DNA of 64,000 bases, from assembly GCF_017942225.1 (NCBI RefSeq), contig NZ_JAGKSD010000010.1, positions 1 through 64,000 on the forward strand, written 5' to 3'. How positions within the stretch are numbered: position 1 is the stretch's first letter; each line of letters opens with the position of its first letter. The notes beneath the pieces are model-generated. The model saw only the letters and a program-made list of their open reading frames with translations, had not been told where the DNA came from and ran no database searches. Source of the stretch: Corynebacterium sp. Marseille-P3884. GTDB taxonomy: Bacteria; Actinomycetota; Actinomycetes; Mycobacteriales; Mycobacteriaceae. Of this stretch, positions 1 to 11,132 are shown piece by piece. The translations under genes and the position numbers were made by a program.

Positions 1-124
<124 letters not shown>

Positions 125-710
125 AAACACCCACCTAAAGTGAGCATCAATCAGTAAAAGATTACTGAGCCGTGAAAAGCCCAAAACCCAACCAAAACAA
201 ACCACACCACACAACAAAGCGTGGCCTGGCAATCCAAAAATTACTAAACAAACCCAACAAAGGGTCCATCAAACATTGCTGCCCCTCCGACGAGGAGAAA
301 AGACAACAACAAAAAATCCAATCAGCCATGCGACCAACCAGACGAACAACACCCCATCAATGGTTCAGGCATCGTCCGACCAGCACACACCACAAAAAAG
401 GGCATGAAACAGTCACACAAACCAACCAAACAAAATCATTGGCACACTATCGAGTTCTCACACAACACACGCACACTCGGCTTCGGAACTTTCGCCCCTC
501 TGCCTTAGCGGCTTGTCTGACATTACTTTAGGCTGACATTTGATGTCAACTCTGTCGCAATATCAATTTTTTCTCGCCGCCACCTTCTGTTCAGACCCGT
601 TAACCGGTTCTTAACGTCTCGCGGCGACGGATCAAAACATTAACCCTAAGTGGTTACAGAATGCAAATGCGGCCTTTGAACTGCACGAATGATGCGATAG
701 CTGAAACGTC
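125..710 (-). promoter_or_regulatory. rRNA operon leader and promoter; no gene seen
   Basis: This stretch is the transcribed leader of the rRNA operon on the minus strand. A good promoter reads TTGACA (549-544), an 18-nt spacer and TAATGT (525-520), giving a start near 513. Around 441-459 the minus strand reads GAGAACTCGATAGTGTGCC, the boxA-like antitermination motif typical of actinobacterial rRNA leaders. The rest of the leader is A/C-rich on the plus strand. From 550 to 710, between the promoter and the lipoprotein stop codon, I see no gene. Confidence 0.75.
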
Positions 711-1574
711 TTAACCCATGTCGGACCAATGATCCGCAAGTTCGTTGAATATCTGCGTGTAGGCGATGATCGAGGCTGTGTCCTGCACGTTCAGTGGTGC
801 AATGTAGACACGGCCCGTTTCTAATGCGGAGATGTCTTTCAACTCTTCGGTTCCGGCGAATGCGCGCATTGCCGGCACATACCCGTCGGCAGCAATGTCT
901 TTCTGAGTCTCCGTTACAAAGAGGAACGTCGGCTCTGCTTCCACCAGTGCAGGAATATCCGCGGGATCCTCCGGCTTCAACGCGGGTGTGAGTTCGAGCA
1001 TCTCGAATAGCGGCTGCCAGAGCGTATCGCCGTCGGCTGGTTGAACAGTCATCTCTTCCCCGTTGACGGTCAGCGCTGAGAAGGTCCACTTCTCGGAACG
1101 CGCTTCGATGGCACGGCCACGCGCTTCGGAGAACTCCTTGTCCAGTTCGGCAGCTTCATCTTCTTTGCCGAAGATCGTGCCCAGCACCTGGATCTGCCGA
1201 ACCATCTCCCAGTCGAGGGGGATGCCGTCGCGGGGCGTGAGATCGACAAACGCCGCATCCGGACGTTCGGCAGCAGCACCATCAGCAGTTCCGGCAACGA
1301 CGAGGTCGGCATCGCTGCGCGGATCCTGCACCTCAACGCCGAGCGCTTCGAGCAGCTCACGGGAGCGGGCGTCTTGCGCGACAACGCGTTTTGGCGCAGC
1401 GGGCACGGTCTTGCCCCCCTCGTTGTCCTCGATCTCGACGGATTCGGTGTTTGCTTCAGTGGCGGTCGTGGTGTTTTCTTCCGCCACTGGAGTTTCATCG
1501 GCAGGCGTTGTGCAGGCGGCAAGCAGCGCGCCTGCAGTGAGGAGCACCGCTCCCCGAAAGATTGCTCGGTTCAT
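711..1574 (-). CDS. ABC transporter substrate-binding lipoprotein (iron/siderophore type)
   Basis: 287 residues with a lipoprotein signal peptide: hydrophobic stretch 8-20 and lipobox LLAAC with the lipid-bearing Cys21, then a Thr/Glu-rich linker. The body resembles the periplasmic-binding fold of Fe3+-siderophore/cobalamin receptors (FecB/FepB type): an N-lobe beginning with a phrase like KRVVAQDARSRELLEALGV, and a C-lobe ending in a long helix. No permease or ATPase lies beside it, so it is an orphan receptor or works with a distant transporter. I found no DtxR box upstream, so iron regulation is not supported by sequence. It is separated from the tmRNA by about 70 nt. Confidence 0.8.
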   Translation of the reverse strand: MNRAIFRGAVLLTAGALLAACTTPADETPVAEENTTTATEANTESVEIEDNEGGKTVPAAPKRVVAQDARSRELLEALGVEVQDPRSDADLVVAGTADGAAAERPDAAFVDLTPRDGIPLDWEMVRQIQVLGTIFGKEDEAAELDKEFSEARGRAIEARSEKWTFSALTVNGEEMTVQPADGDTLWQPLFEMLELTPALKPEDPADIPALVEAEPTFLFVTETQKDIAADGYVPAMRAFAGTEELKDISALETGRVYIAPLNVQDTASIIAYTQIFNELADHWSDMG

Positions 1575-1642
1575 ATCGCTGCACAGCTTATCGGAAACGA
1601 CAAAACCGCCGGCCGTTACTGACCAGCGGTTTCATCGCTTTG

Positions 1643-2022
1643 TGGAGATGCCGGGAATTGAACCCGGGTCCTTCGCCACTGCACCAGGGCTTCTCCGTGC
1701 GCAGTTCGCACAGAATCTCTGCTCGACCCTCCGGATCAGGCGAACATGTCCGGATGACGGGCCCAGCCGGTGAAAAGGTGTCCCCTCCGCGCCTCACCGG
1801 CACGGCGAGAGGGCAAGCTCCCTAGTCGATGCCAGGATCCGGGTCGGGAGCGAGCCCGGCCTGACAGACACGCGGTCGCTACTTAGGCAGCGAGGGCGTA
1901 GTCACGCTGAGAGTTCTTCTCTGCGTTTATCAAGTGCTGCGACGCTTCAAATCGGTGGTCTCCAGCCTGCACCGGCACGCTTCCCCTGGTTTAGTCGGCG
2001 AAGTCGAAACCAAGTCATCCCC
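1643..2022 (-). ncRNA. ssrA: tmRNA (ssrA)
   Basis: The 5' end GGGGATGACTTGGTTTCGAC and the 3' T-arm/acceptor ending CATCTCC pair into the tRNA-like acceptor stem, giving about 380 nt. The reading frame for the tag runs from 1924 to 1883 and encodes AEKNSQRDYALAA followed by TAA, with resume codon GCA; the YALAA ending is the usual degradation signal. The CCA tail does not appear to be encoded. smpB lies two genes upstream on the same strand, so RNA and protein partner of trans-translation are close together. End coordinates are accurate to a few bases. Confidence 0.96.
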
Positions 2023-2066
2023 TTCGCGTCCTGCGGCGGGATCATGCATTGACCGCAGGAGAGATA

Positions 2067-2096
2067 ACAATAGCGCTGATCAATACCGCACGTCAA
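2067..2096 (-). promoter_or_regulatory. Promoter of ssrA
   Basis: On the minus strand TTGACG (2096-2091) and TATTGT (2072-2067) are separated by 18 nt, just upstream of the tmRNA 5' end at 2022. Transcription would start near 2060 and leave a leader of about 38 nt to be removed by RNase P. The -35 overlaps the last codons of the SDR gene. Confidence 0.6.
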
Positions 2097-2740
2097 GCAG
2101 GTGCGACGCGCAAGAATTCGACTACCGTGTCGGGGTCGACATCCACGGCGAGGCGGACAGCGCGCGCGACGTTCACCGGGTCCATCTTCGGGCGATCGCC
2201 GTGCTTCGGGTCGGCGAGCATGTCCGTGTCGGTGCGGCCCGGGTGGATCGAGGTCACGCGGATCTTCCCTTTTTCCTCCAGGCGGAGGGCATCGGTGAAG
2301 CCGCGAAGCGCGAATTTGGAGGCGCAGTACGCAGTGTTTTCTTCGACACCGTGGAAGCCAGCGCCGGAGTTGATGGTGATGATAAGACCACGCGATCGTC
2401 GTAAAGCGGGCAAAAGCTCGCGCGTGAGAGTGACGGGCGCGAGCACGTTGATGTCCATGGTCTCGCGCCACTGCTCGGCGTCGAGCTCGTCGAACGGTGC
2501 CTTGTGCAGTACGCCCGCTGCGTGGACGACGATATCGACATTCTCGATCCTGCGCGCGGCCTCGACGATCGCCTGCTCGTCGCGCAGGTCGACCTCGAAC
2601 GGCTCAGCGCTGGGAAGCTTATCGACGACCGCGCTCGCGTCCTTCGACGCCCCCACCAGAATGTGGTGGTCTTTGCCCAGCTCCTCGGCAATGGCACGGC
2701 CGATGCCGCGGGAAGCGCCGGTGATGAGGGCTGTTTTCAT
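2093..2740 (-). CDS. Short-chain dehydrogenase/reductase (SDR)
   Basis: 215-residue classical SDR. The dinucleotide-binding motif TGASRGIG is at residues 7-14, the structural HAAG motif near 73-76, and the catalytic set Ser125, Tyr138, Lys142 (YCASK) is intact. Substrate is unknown. The ATG overlaps the smpB stop codon by 4 nt (ATGA), so it is translationally coupled to smpB at the end of the ftsE-ftsX-smpB operon. Neighbours say nothing certain about its substrate. One copy of the dispersed 11-mer GCTTATCGACG lies inside it (2617). Confidence 0.88.
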   Translation of the reverse strand: MKTALITGASRGIGRAIAEELGKDHHILVGASKDASAVVDKLPSAEPFEVDLRDEQAIVEAARRIENVDIVVHAAGVLHKAPFDELDAEQWRETMDINVLAPVTLTRELLPALRRSRGLIITINSGAGFHGVEENTAYCASKFALRGFTDALRLEEKGKIRVTSIHPGRTDTDMLADPKHGDRPKMDPVNVARAVRLAVDVDPDTVVEFLRVAPA

Positions 2741-3225
2741 GCCTTGATCCCCTTGAATTTGCGGCCGAGTTCGCGCGCGATTTCGCGGTCCTCGGTGCGT
2801 TTCTTGATGTCCTGGCGGCGATCATAGTCCTGCTTGCCTTGCGCGAGGCCGAGCTCGACCTTGACGCGACCGTCTTTGAGGTAGAGCTTCAGTGGGACCA
2901 AAGTGCGGTTGCCGTCGCGGACCTTGCCTTCAAGCGTGTCGATCTCGCGACGGTGCAGCAACAGCTTGCGGGTGCGGCGCGGCGAGTGGTTCGTCCACGA
3001 CCCCATCGAATATTCGGGGATGTGGAGGTTGCGGAGCCAGACTTCGCCGTCATCGATAGTCGCGAATGCCTCGACAAGGGATGCCTTGCCGTCGCGCAGG
3101 GACTTGATTTCCGTCCCCACTAGGACGACGCCGGCCTCGTAGGTCTCGAGGATGTTGTAGTCATGGCGAGCTTTGCGGTTGGACGCGATGACGCCCGGAC
3201 CGTCCTTCTTCTTTTTCTTCGCCAT
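2737..3225 (-). CDS. smpB: SsrA-binding protein SmpB
   Basis: 162 residues, normal length. SmpB binds tmRNA and brings it to stalled ribosomes for trans-translation. The conserved start of the OB-fold core (RKARHDYNILETYEAGVVL), the GTEIKSLR motif and the basic C-terminal tail that becomes ordered in the decoding centre (RREDIK-like, then EIARELGRKFKG) are all present. It sits 10 nt downstream of ftsX and overlaps the SDR start by 4 nt. The neighbourhood with ssrA 700 nt downstream strongly supports the call. Confidence 0.97.
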   Translation of the reverse strand: MAKKKKKDGPGVIASNRKARHDYNILETYEAGVVLVGTEIKSLRDGKASLVEAFATIDDGEVWLRNLHIPEYSMGSWTNHSPRRTRKLLLHRREIDTLEGKVRDGNRTLVPLKLYLKDGRVKVELGLAQGKQDYDRRQDIKKRTEDREIARELGRKFKGIKA

Positions 3226-3235
3226 GCCTGACCTC

Positions 3236-4138
3236 CTACTTTCGCACGTAAGAGCGCAACGCTACCTGAGCGACCAGACCTGAAGCAAGAAGCGCGACGA
3301 GGCCGACAAGCGGCATGACGGTCCACACGGCGCCGTCGGAAAGCTTCGCGATGAGCAGATTCTCGTACACACCCGCCAGCATCGGGTCGACGATCTGCGA
3401 TTTGATCGCCCACACGCCCACCGTGGCAATGACCGCGCCGATGAACACGGAGATCAGCGCCTCGAGAATGAACGGCGCCTGCGTGAACCAGCGGGTCGCG
3501 CCCACCATGCGCATGATGCCGATCTCTTCGCGGCGGCTGTACGCGGCGAGCTGCACCATATTCGCGATCAAGAACGCGGCTGCCAGCGCCTGCGCCGCAG
3601 CAATGATGAATGTCGCATTGCGGAAGGAATCGAGCGAGTCAGCGACACCTCGGACATCGCTGGCCTGGTCAGCGACGTATTCCACCTGCGGCATGTCGCG
3701 CACGGCGTCGATCGGCTCGGTATTCGTCGGATCCTCCAGCCGCACGTGCAGCGCCGCCGGCATCGAATCCTTCGAGGTCTCCTGCACCAGCACCGGGTCG
3801 GATTCCTGGAACAGCTCCGCGAAACGCTCGTACGACTGCTCGCGGTTACGGAAGGTCACGGACTCGACGCGGTCATCCGCCTGCAGCTTGTCGCGCACTT
3901 CCGCACAGCTTGTCGACGAACAATCCTTGTCCCCCGCCGAGATCTCCTCGTTCAGCTCCACCATCACTTCCACACGGTCGAGATAGAGGTCCTTCGTCTC
4001 GCTGGTGACCTTGGACATGAGAATGCCCGCACCGACCAGCGCCAAAGACAGCGCAGTGGTGATGATGAGCGCGATCGTCATGGTGAGGTTGCGGCCCAGC
4101 CCGCGGAAGCCCTCACGGAAGATGAAATTCCAATTCAT
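3236..4138 (-). CDS. ftsX: Cell division protein FtsX
   Basis: 300-residue permease-like subunit of the FtsEX complex, which couples ATP hydrolysis in the cytoplasm to activation of cell-wall hydrolases outside the cell. A first membrane helix spans about 22-43, followed by a large extracytoplasmic loop (about 45-170) with a two-cysteine segment (CSSTSC), then three helices in the C-terminal half. The MRMVGATRWF segment between helices 2 and 3 is the typical FtsX coupling region. It begins 2 nt after the ftsE stop codon. Confidence 0.96.
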   Translation of the reverse strand: MNWNFIFREGFRGLGRNLTMTIALIITTALSLALVGAGILMSKVTSETKDLYLDRVEVMVELNEEISAGDKDCSSTSCAEVRDKLQADDRVESVTFRNREQSYERFAELFQESDPVLVQETSKDSMPAALHVRLEDPTNTEPIDAVRDMPQVEYVADQASDVRGVADSLDSFRNATFIIAAAQALAAAFLIANMVQLAAYSRREEIGIMRMVGATRWFTQAPFILEALISVFIGAVIATVGVWAIKSQIVDPMLAGVYENLLIAKLSDGAVWTVMPLVGLVALLASGLVAQVALRSYVRK

Positions 4139-4140
4139 AG

Positions 4141-4833
4141 TTATGCCCCCACAGTTCCGTACACGCCGTGGCTCTCGTCGCGAACAAGCTTGCCCAGGTG
4201 CAGCTCGATCACACGTTTGCGCATGTCATTGACTGCACGCGCATTATGGGTGGACATGATCACGGTCGTGCCCATGCGGTTGATGCGTGCCAGCAGCGCC
4301 ATGATGTCGTCGGCGGTAGACGGGTCGAGGTTGCCCGTCGGCTCGTCGGCAAGCAAAAGATGCGGACGGTCCACGAACGCACGCGCGATAGCCACGCGCT
4401 GCTGCTCGCCGCCGGACAACTCGTTCGGCATGCGGTTCGCCTTCGCGTCCAGGCCGACGATCTCCAGTGCCTCCGGCACCAGCTTCTTGATCTTCGCCTT
4501 CGGCTTACCGATGACTTCGAGCGCGAACGCCACATTGTCGTACACGTTCAGCTTCGGCAGCAGCCGGAAATCCTGGAAGACATAGCCGATGGACTGGCGG
4601 AGCTTGTTCACCTCCTTGCCCTTCAGCTCGTTGACGTGGAAGTCGCCGAAGTGGATGTCACCGCTGGTCACGTTCTCCTCGCGGATCAACAACTCCAAAA
4701 ACGACGACTTGCCCGAGCCCGACGGGCCGATCAGAAAGACGAACTCGCCATTTTCAATCGTCAGCGAGATATCGTCCAGCGCCGGCCGCGTCGACGTCGG
4801 GTAGACCTTTGTCACATTCGAGAAAGTGATCAC
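4141..4833 (-). CDS. ftsE: Cell division ATP-binding protein FtsE
   Basis: ABC ATPase partner of FtsX. I choose the GTG at 4833 (protein begins [12 protein letters not shown], 230 residues) because this is the family's usual start; an upstream ATG at 4866 would add 11 unconserved residues. Walker A GPSGSGKS is at 36-43, the signature LSGGEQQR and Walker [14 protein letters not shown] follow, and the H-loop histidine is in STHNAR. It heads the ftsE-ftsX-smpB-SDR operon; the gap to prfB is about 80 nt. Confidence 0.96.
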   Translation of the reverse strand: MITFSNVTKVYPTSTRPALDDISLTIENGEFVFLIGPSGSGKSSFLELLIREENVTSGDIHFGDFHVNELKGKEVNKLRQSIGYVFQDFRLLPKLNVYDNVAFALEVIGKPKAKIKKLVPEALEIVGLDAKANRMPNELSGGEQQRVAIARAFVDRPHLLLADEPTGNLDPSTADDIMALLARINRMGTTVIMSTHNARAVNDMRKRVIELHLGKLVRDESHGVYGTVGA

Positions 4834-4916
4834 ACGCGCCACTCTAGTGACAGACGCGGGTCGCACGGAAATCCCACTCGCGGAACCCGCAGGTGATTCA
4901 GGTGACGTTCAGGATT

Positions 4917-6023
4917 TTAGGATTCTTCGCCCTGCTGCTCCGCCATGCGCCAGCGGATACCGGCCTCGAGGAACCCGTCGAGGTCGCCGTCGAGGACCTT
5001 CTGTGGGTCGCCGACTTCGTAGTTGGTACGCAGGTCTTTGACCATCTGGTACGGGTGCAGGACGTACGAGCGCATCTGGTTGCCCCAGCTGGCGTTGCCG
5101 CCGGCGCCGAGAGCGTCGAGCTCGGCCTTTTCCTCTTGGCGTTTGAGTTCCAGGAGCTTGGACTGCAAGACGTTCAGGGCCGAGGCCTTGTTCTGAATCT
5201 GGGACTTCTCGTTCTGGCAGGTCACCACGATGCCGGTGGGCTCGTGAGTGATGCGGACGGCGGAGTCGGTGGTGTTGACTGACTGGCCTCCGGGACCGGA
5301 GGAGCGGTAGACGTCCACGCGGATATCGGAGTCGGGGATGTCGATGTGCTCTGTCTGCTCCACCACCGGCAGAACCTCCACCTCAGCGAACGAGGTCTGG
5401 CGGCGGCCCTGGTTGTCGAAGGGCGAGATGCGCACGAGGCGGTGCGCACCCTGCTCCACAGAGAGCTGGCCGTACATGTATTCGCCGTGGACGACGAAGG
5501 TCGCGGACTTGATGCCGGCTTCCTCGGCGTAGGAGATGTCGTAGACGTCGACCTTGTGGCCGTTCTTCTCCGCCCAGCGGGTGTACATGCGCATGAGCAT
5601 TTCCGCCCAGTCAGCGGCATCGACACCGCCAGCGCCGGAGCGGATATTCACCACTGCCTCGCGCTCGTCGTATTCGCCGGACAGCATCGTGGTCACTTCC
5701 AGAGCGGAGATCTGGGTTTCCAGATCGGCCAGTTCGTCGTCGGCAAGCGATGCGTCGCCTTCTTCTTCCGCGAGTTCGTACATGACCGGAAGATCGTCGA
5801 GCCGCTGGCGGAGGCCCGTGACTTTGCGCAGTTTGGCCTGCACGTTGGATAGCTCCGTGGTCACCGTCTGCGCGTGGTCGGGGTCGTCCCACAGGCTCGG
5901 GTCGGCGGCCTGCTGCTCCAGCTCGCGGGCGCGCGAATCCATCTCGTCAAGGTCCATGACCGACTCGATGGTGGTCAGGGTGGAGTCGAGGGACTGGATC
6001 CGGTTGCTGGTCTCTGGCTGCAT
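4917..6023 (-). CDS. prfB: Peptide chain release factor 2
   Basis: 368 residues. The stop-codon recognition tripeptide SPF is at 200-202 and the catalytic GGQ ([10 protein letters not shown]) at 245-247, so this is RF2, which reads UGA and UAA. The frame is open throughout: the autoregulatory UGA frameshift site of E. coli prfB near codon 26 is absent. It is divergent from thiC. Confidence 0.97.
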   Translation of the reverse strand: MQPETSNRIQSLDSTLTTIESVMDLDEMDSRARELEQQAADPSLWDDPDHAQTVTTELSNVQAKLRKVTGLRQRLDDLPVMYELAEEEGDASLADDELADLETQISALEVTTMLSGEYDEREAVVNIRSGAGGVDAADWAEMLMRMYTRWAEKNGHKVDVYDISYAEEAGIKSATFVVHGEYMYGQLSVEQGAHRLVRISPFDNQGRRQTSFAEVEVLPVVEQTEHIDIPDSDIRVDVYRSSGPGGQSVNTTDSAVRITHEPTGIVVTCQNEKSQIQNKASALNVLQSKLLELKRQEEKAELDALGAGGNASWGNQMRSYVLHPYQMVKDLRTNYEVGDPQKVLDGDLDGFLEAGIRWRMAEQQGEES

Positions 6024-6050
6024 AGGTGCGAAGTCTAGTGGACTTCGTAA

Positions 6051-7990
<1,940 letters not shown>

Positions 7991-7991
<1 letters not shown>

Positions 7992-8809
7992 TGGCGGCTG
8001 TGTCTACCGCAGCTTTCATTGATTCGCACCGCAATTCCACTGACGCCGAGCTCGCCCGAGCCCTTGTCGAGACAGCCGGGGGCCTGGCGCTGAGCATGCG
8101 CGACGAAGGCCTCGAGACCGGCCAGAAGACCTCCGTGTCCGACGTTGTCACCAACGCCGACACGGCCGCCGAGGACTTCGTCGCGGGAGCACTCGAGGCC
8201 CTGCGCCCCGAGGACGGAATCGTGGGCGAAGAGGGCGCGGCGAAGGCGTCGACAAGCGGGCGCACGTGGGTGATCGACCCGGTGGACGGCACCTACAACT
8301 TCGCGTCGGGCTCCGATTATTTCTGCTCCGCGCTCGCGCTCGTCGAGGGCGAGGCCGGCGACCCTTCGCGCATTCTGACCAGCGCGATTCACCGCCCCGC
8401 ACTTGCCACGACGTGGGTCGCAGACAACGGCACCGCGACACGGAACGGCCGCACGCTCGAGCAGCTTATCGACGCCCCGCTGCCCCACCTGGCGCTCGCC
8501 ACCTACCTCCACCCCACGTCGATGAAAGACGAAGCCATCCGGAACGCGTGGCTGGACGCCACCAACTGTGCTGCCACCGTGCGCATGTTCGGTGCCGGCT
8601 CCATCGACCTGGCGACCGTCGCATCTGGCGGGATCGGCGGCTGGCTGCAGCACTCTGTCGCCGACTGGGATTGGCTGCCCGGCAAAGCACTCGTTGAGGC
8701 TGCCGGTGGCAAGGCAGTGAAGGCCGATGCCGGCGGGGTCACATGGTGCGTTGCCGGAAACCGCCAGCTCGTCGACGAAGTGCTGGCTAAGCTTGAACAG
8801 CATGGCTAA
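7991..8809 (+). CDS. Inositol monophosphatase family protein
   Basis: 272 residues with the Mg2+-dependent phosphatase signature: EEG near 76-78, the [10 protein letters not shown] motif near 93-102, and the C-terminal [19 protein letters not shown] motif (AWDxAAG-like, with the metal-binding Asp). The ATG shares one base with the thiC stop and the gene overlaps hisN by 8 nt. From memory, C. glutamicum also carries an inositol-phosphatase paralogue next to hisN. Substrate is not proved; inositol-1-phosphate is the family default. A motif copy GCTTATCGACG is at 8464. Confidence 0.85.
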
Positions 8810-9584
8810 CTACTCCGACGACCTCGCCCTCGCCCTCGAACTGGCTGAGCTTGCCGACGCAATAACTCTCGAGCGCTTCGAATCCGCCGACCTGAAGGTG
8901 GATACCAAGCCCGACATGACCCCCGTTTCCGACGCTGATGTGGCAGTCGAGAGCGCGCTGCGCGACAAACTCGGCACCGCCCGCCCCGCCGACGCCGTCC
9001 TCGGCGAAGAATTCGGCGGCGACGTGCAGTTCTCCGGCCGCCAATGGGTCATCGACCCGATCGACGGCACCAAGAATTTCGTCCGCGGCGTGCCCGTGTG
9101 GGCGACACTCATCTCCCTGCTTGAGGACGGCAAGCCCGTCGTCGGCGTCATCAGCGCCCCTGCCCTGGCACGCCGCTGGTACGCCAGTGAGGCCGCCGGT
9201 GCGTGGCGCACATTCGCCGACGGAAGCGTCACCCGGCTGGGGGTCTCGGGGGTTCCGGGGCTGGCGGATGCGTCGATAAGCATCTCTTCCTTGAGCGGCT
9301 GGCGCGACCGCGGGTTGCGTGACCAGCTGATTTCGCTCACCGACGATGCGTGGCGCCTGCGCGGCTACGGCGATTTCTTCTCTTACTGCCTCGTCGCCGA
9401 AGGCGCCGTGGACATCGCCGCCGAACCTGAGGTTTCCCTCTGGGACCTGGCCGCCCTGTCCGTCCTCGTGACTGAGGCCGGCGGCCGCTTCACCTCGCTT
9501 GCTGGCGAGGACGGCCCGCACGGCGGCGGTGCCGTGGCCACTAACGGCCTGCTGCACGACGAGGTACTCGGCCGCCTCAGCTAG
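8802..9584 (+). CDS. hisN: Histidinol-phosphatase HisN (IMPase fold)
   Basis: 260 residues, closely resembling, as I remember it, the C. glutamicum HisN type: starts [19 protein letters not shown], metal sites at GEEFGG and [17 protein letters not shown], and the C-terminal signature [17 protein letters not shown]. HisN removes phosphate from histidinol phosphate in histidine synthesis in Corynebacterium, replacing the PHP or HAD enzymes used elsewhere. Start is the ATG at 8802, overlapping the preceding gene by 8 nt. The stop codon overlaps the stop of the convergent protease gene by 4 nt, so there is no separate terminator between them. Confidence 0.92.
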   Translation: MANYSDDLALALELAELADAITLERFESADLKVDTKPDMTPVSDADVAVESALRDKLGTARPADAVLGEEFGGDVQFSGRQWVIDPIDGTKNFVRGVPVWATLISLLEDGKPVVGVISAPALARRWYASEAAGAWRTFADGSVTRLGVSGVPGLADASISISSLSGWRDRGLRDQLISLTDDAWRLRGYGDFFSYCLVAEGAVDIAAEPEVSLWDLAALSVLVTEAGGRFTSLAGEDGPHGGGAVATNGLLHDEVLGRLS

Positions 9585-10408
9585 CGCGCGAGGCGGAAGC
9601 CGTTGCCCACTCCCGGCGCGGCGTTGAGGTCGCGGATGATCGCGTCGATGCTCGTGGACACCGTCGGCGAGTGGATCGGCCCCTGCAGCGGGCTCATGCA
9701 CTGCAGGTTCGCATTCCGCGGGATCGAGGAGCCGTTGACCAGCCCGACCAGGCGCGTGCCGGAATACAGCGGCGCGCCCGAATCGCCCGCCATCGCGCAG
9801 ACCTGCGACTGCTGGCGCACGCCGTCCGTCATCCAGTTGATTCCGCAGGTCACACCCGACGCGTAGCCGTTCTTGCACAGCTGGTCGCCGGTGCGCACCG
9901 ACCCGCCCGTCGAGCGGATCGTCGTGCCGTTGTAACTCGCCGTCAAGTCCGCGCGCGGGCCGAGCTCGATCACCGCGTAGTCCATCGCCCCGTTCTTCCG
10001 CGCGACCCGGCCCGTCGGGCCCGCCGCGAACGAATCTGACGCGACCACCTGGTCGCCGACGTTGCCGCAGTGCCCCGCGGTGAGCGCCACCTTGCGCCCC
10101 GCACCGTCGGTGCCGACCGCCGCGACCGTGCACATGCCGTACAGCCCGACGTAGATCGGCGCGCCCGGGCCGTACAGCGCACGCCCGCGCGATGCCGCAT
10201 GCTTCGCACCCGGGTTCGCCCGCTGTGCGTCGAACCACGAGCCCGGCACGCGGTGCAGCACACCCGGCGCGAACGGCTTGCCCGCCAGTACCTTTGCCGC
10301 CGGGTCCGTTCGCCACTGGTAATTCGGGTCGACCTGCGCATTCGCCTGTGGTGCAGCTACCAGAGCCAGCGCAGCTAACGCCGCTGCCGCCAAAGCCCGG
10401 ATCTTCAT
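9581..10408 (-). CDS. Secreted trypsin-like serine protease (S1 family)
   Basis: 275 residues from the ATG at 10408; a longer frame upstream has no signal peptide at its N terminus. Signal peptide 1-24 (positive start MKIR, Ala/Leu core, cleavage after ANA). The catalytic triad is visible: His in LTAGHCG, Asp in MDYAVIEL, Ser in [12 protein letters not shown]. Two cysteine pairs suggest disulfides. It is of the chymotrypsin/alpha-lytic-like type common as exported proteins in actinobacteria. It is divergent from thiE across a 73-nt gap. Confidence 0.88.
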   Translation of the reverse strand: MKIRALAAAALAALALVAAPQANAQVDPNYQWRTDPAAKVLAGKPFAPGVLHRVPGSWFDAQRANPGAKHAASRGRALYGPGAPIYVGLYGMCTVAAVGTDGAGRKVALTAGHCGNVGDQVVASDSFAAGPTGRVARKNGAMDYAVIELGPRADLTASYNGTTIRSTGGSVRTGDQLCKNGYASGVTCGINWMTDGVRQQSQVCAMAGDSGAPLYSGTRLVGLVNGSSIPRNANLQCMSPLQGPIHSPTVSTSIDAIIRDLNAAPGVGNGFRLAR

Positions 10409-10468
10409 GTGGTCGTCCCTTCTCCGAGAGGATCTGAATAGACAAACCGTACCGTACGGGTGTGTCCC

Positions 10469-10474
10469 TACAAT
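10469..10474 (+). promoter_or_regulatory. -10 box of a leaderless thiE transcript
   Basis: TACAAT lies 7 nt before the ATG at 10482, the spacing expected for transcription starting on the A of the start codon. This decides the thiE start: an ATG at 10473 would overlap the -10 box. Confidence 0.6.
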
Positions 10475-10481
10475 GGCGCAC

Positions 10482-11132
10482 ATGACCGAACTCGACCTCC
10501 GCTGCTATTTCGTTACCGGCGCCGGTGCCCCCGACCAGATCGTGGAGACCGCCCGCGCCGCCGCCCAGGGCGGTGTCGGCATCATCCAGGTGCGCAGCAA
10601 ACCCATCAGCGCACGCGATCTGTACGACCTCGGTTTGTCCGTGGTCACCGCCGTGCACGAGGTCAACCCCGCCACGCGCGTGCTTATCGACGACCGCGTT
10701 GACGTCGCCCTCGCCCTCGCCCCTCACGGTGTCGCCGGTGTCCACATCGGCCAGGACGACCTGAACCCCCGCATTGCTCGCGACCTGCTCGGCCCCGATG
10801 CCATCATCGGCCTGACCACTGGCACCCTGGAGCTGGTCGAAGCCGCCAACGACTTCTCCGATGTCATCGACTACATCGGTGCCGGGCCCTTCCGCGACAC
10901 CCCGACCAAGGACTCGGGCCGCGCTCCCCTGGGCCTCGACGGCTACCCCGCCCTCGTCGCAGCATCGGAGCTGCCCATCGTCGCCATCGGCGATGTCACC
11001 GTCGACGATGCCGAGGACCTCGCCCGCACCGGCGTCGACGGCGTCGCCATCGTCCGCGGCATCATGAACGCCGAGGATCCGCGCGACTACGTTGAGCACG
11101 TGGTGGCCAGCGTCGACCGCGGCCGCAGCTAA
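10482..11132 (+). CDS. thiE: Thiamine phosphate synthase ThiE
   Basis: 216 residues. Joins HMP pyrophosphate to thiazole phosphate. TIM-barrel signatures are present: GGVGIIQVRSK (substrate phosphate region), LIDDRVDVALA, GVHIGQDDL, IIGLTTG, YIGAGPFRDTPTK and GIGDV-like AIGDVTVDDA near the end. It is a free-standing gene here, not fused to thiD. No riboswitch precedes it; the transcript looks leaderless. The dispersed motif occurs at 10682 as the codons for LID. Confidence 0.95.
   Translation: MTELDLRCYFVTGAGAPDQIVETARAAAQGGVGIIQVRSKPISARDLYDLGLSVVTAVHEVNPATRVLIDDRVDVALALAPHGVAGVHIGQDDLNPRIARDLLGPDAIIGLTTGTLELVEAANDFSDVIDYIGAGPFRDTPTKDSGRAPLGLDGYPALVAASELPIVAIGDVTVDDAEDLARTGVDGVAIVRGIMNAEDPRDYVEHVVASVDRGRS

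Noticed and set aside
172..531. 119-codon open frame in the rRNA leader
   Set aside because: Low-complexity Lys/Thr/His-rich product overlapping the rRNA leader and promoter; no ribosome site.
4917..6023. Programmed frameshift in prfB
   Set aside because: The frame is open from ATG to stop with no in-frame UGA or slippery CUU-UGA site near codon 26.
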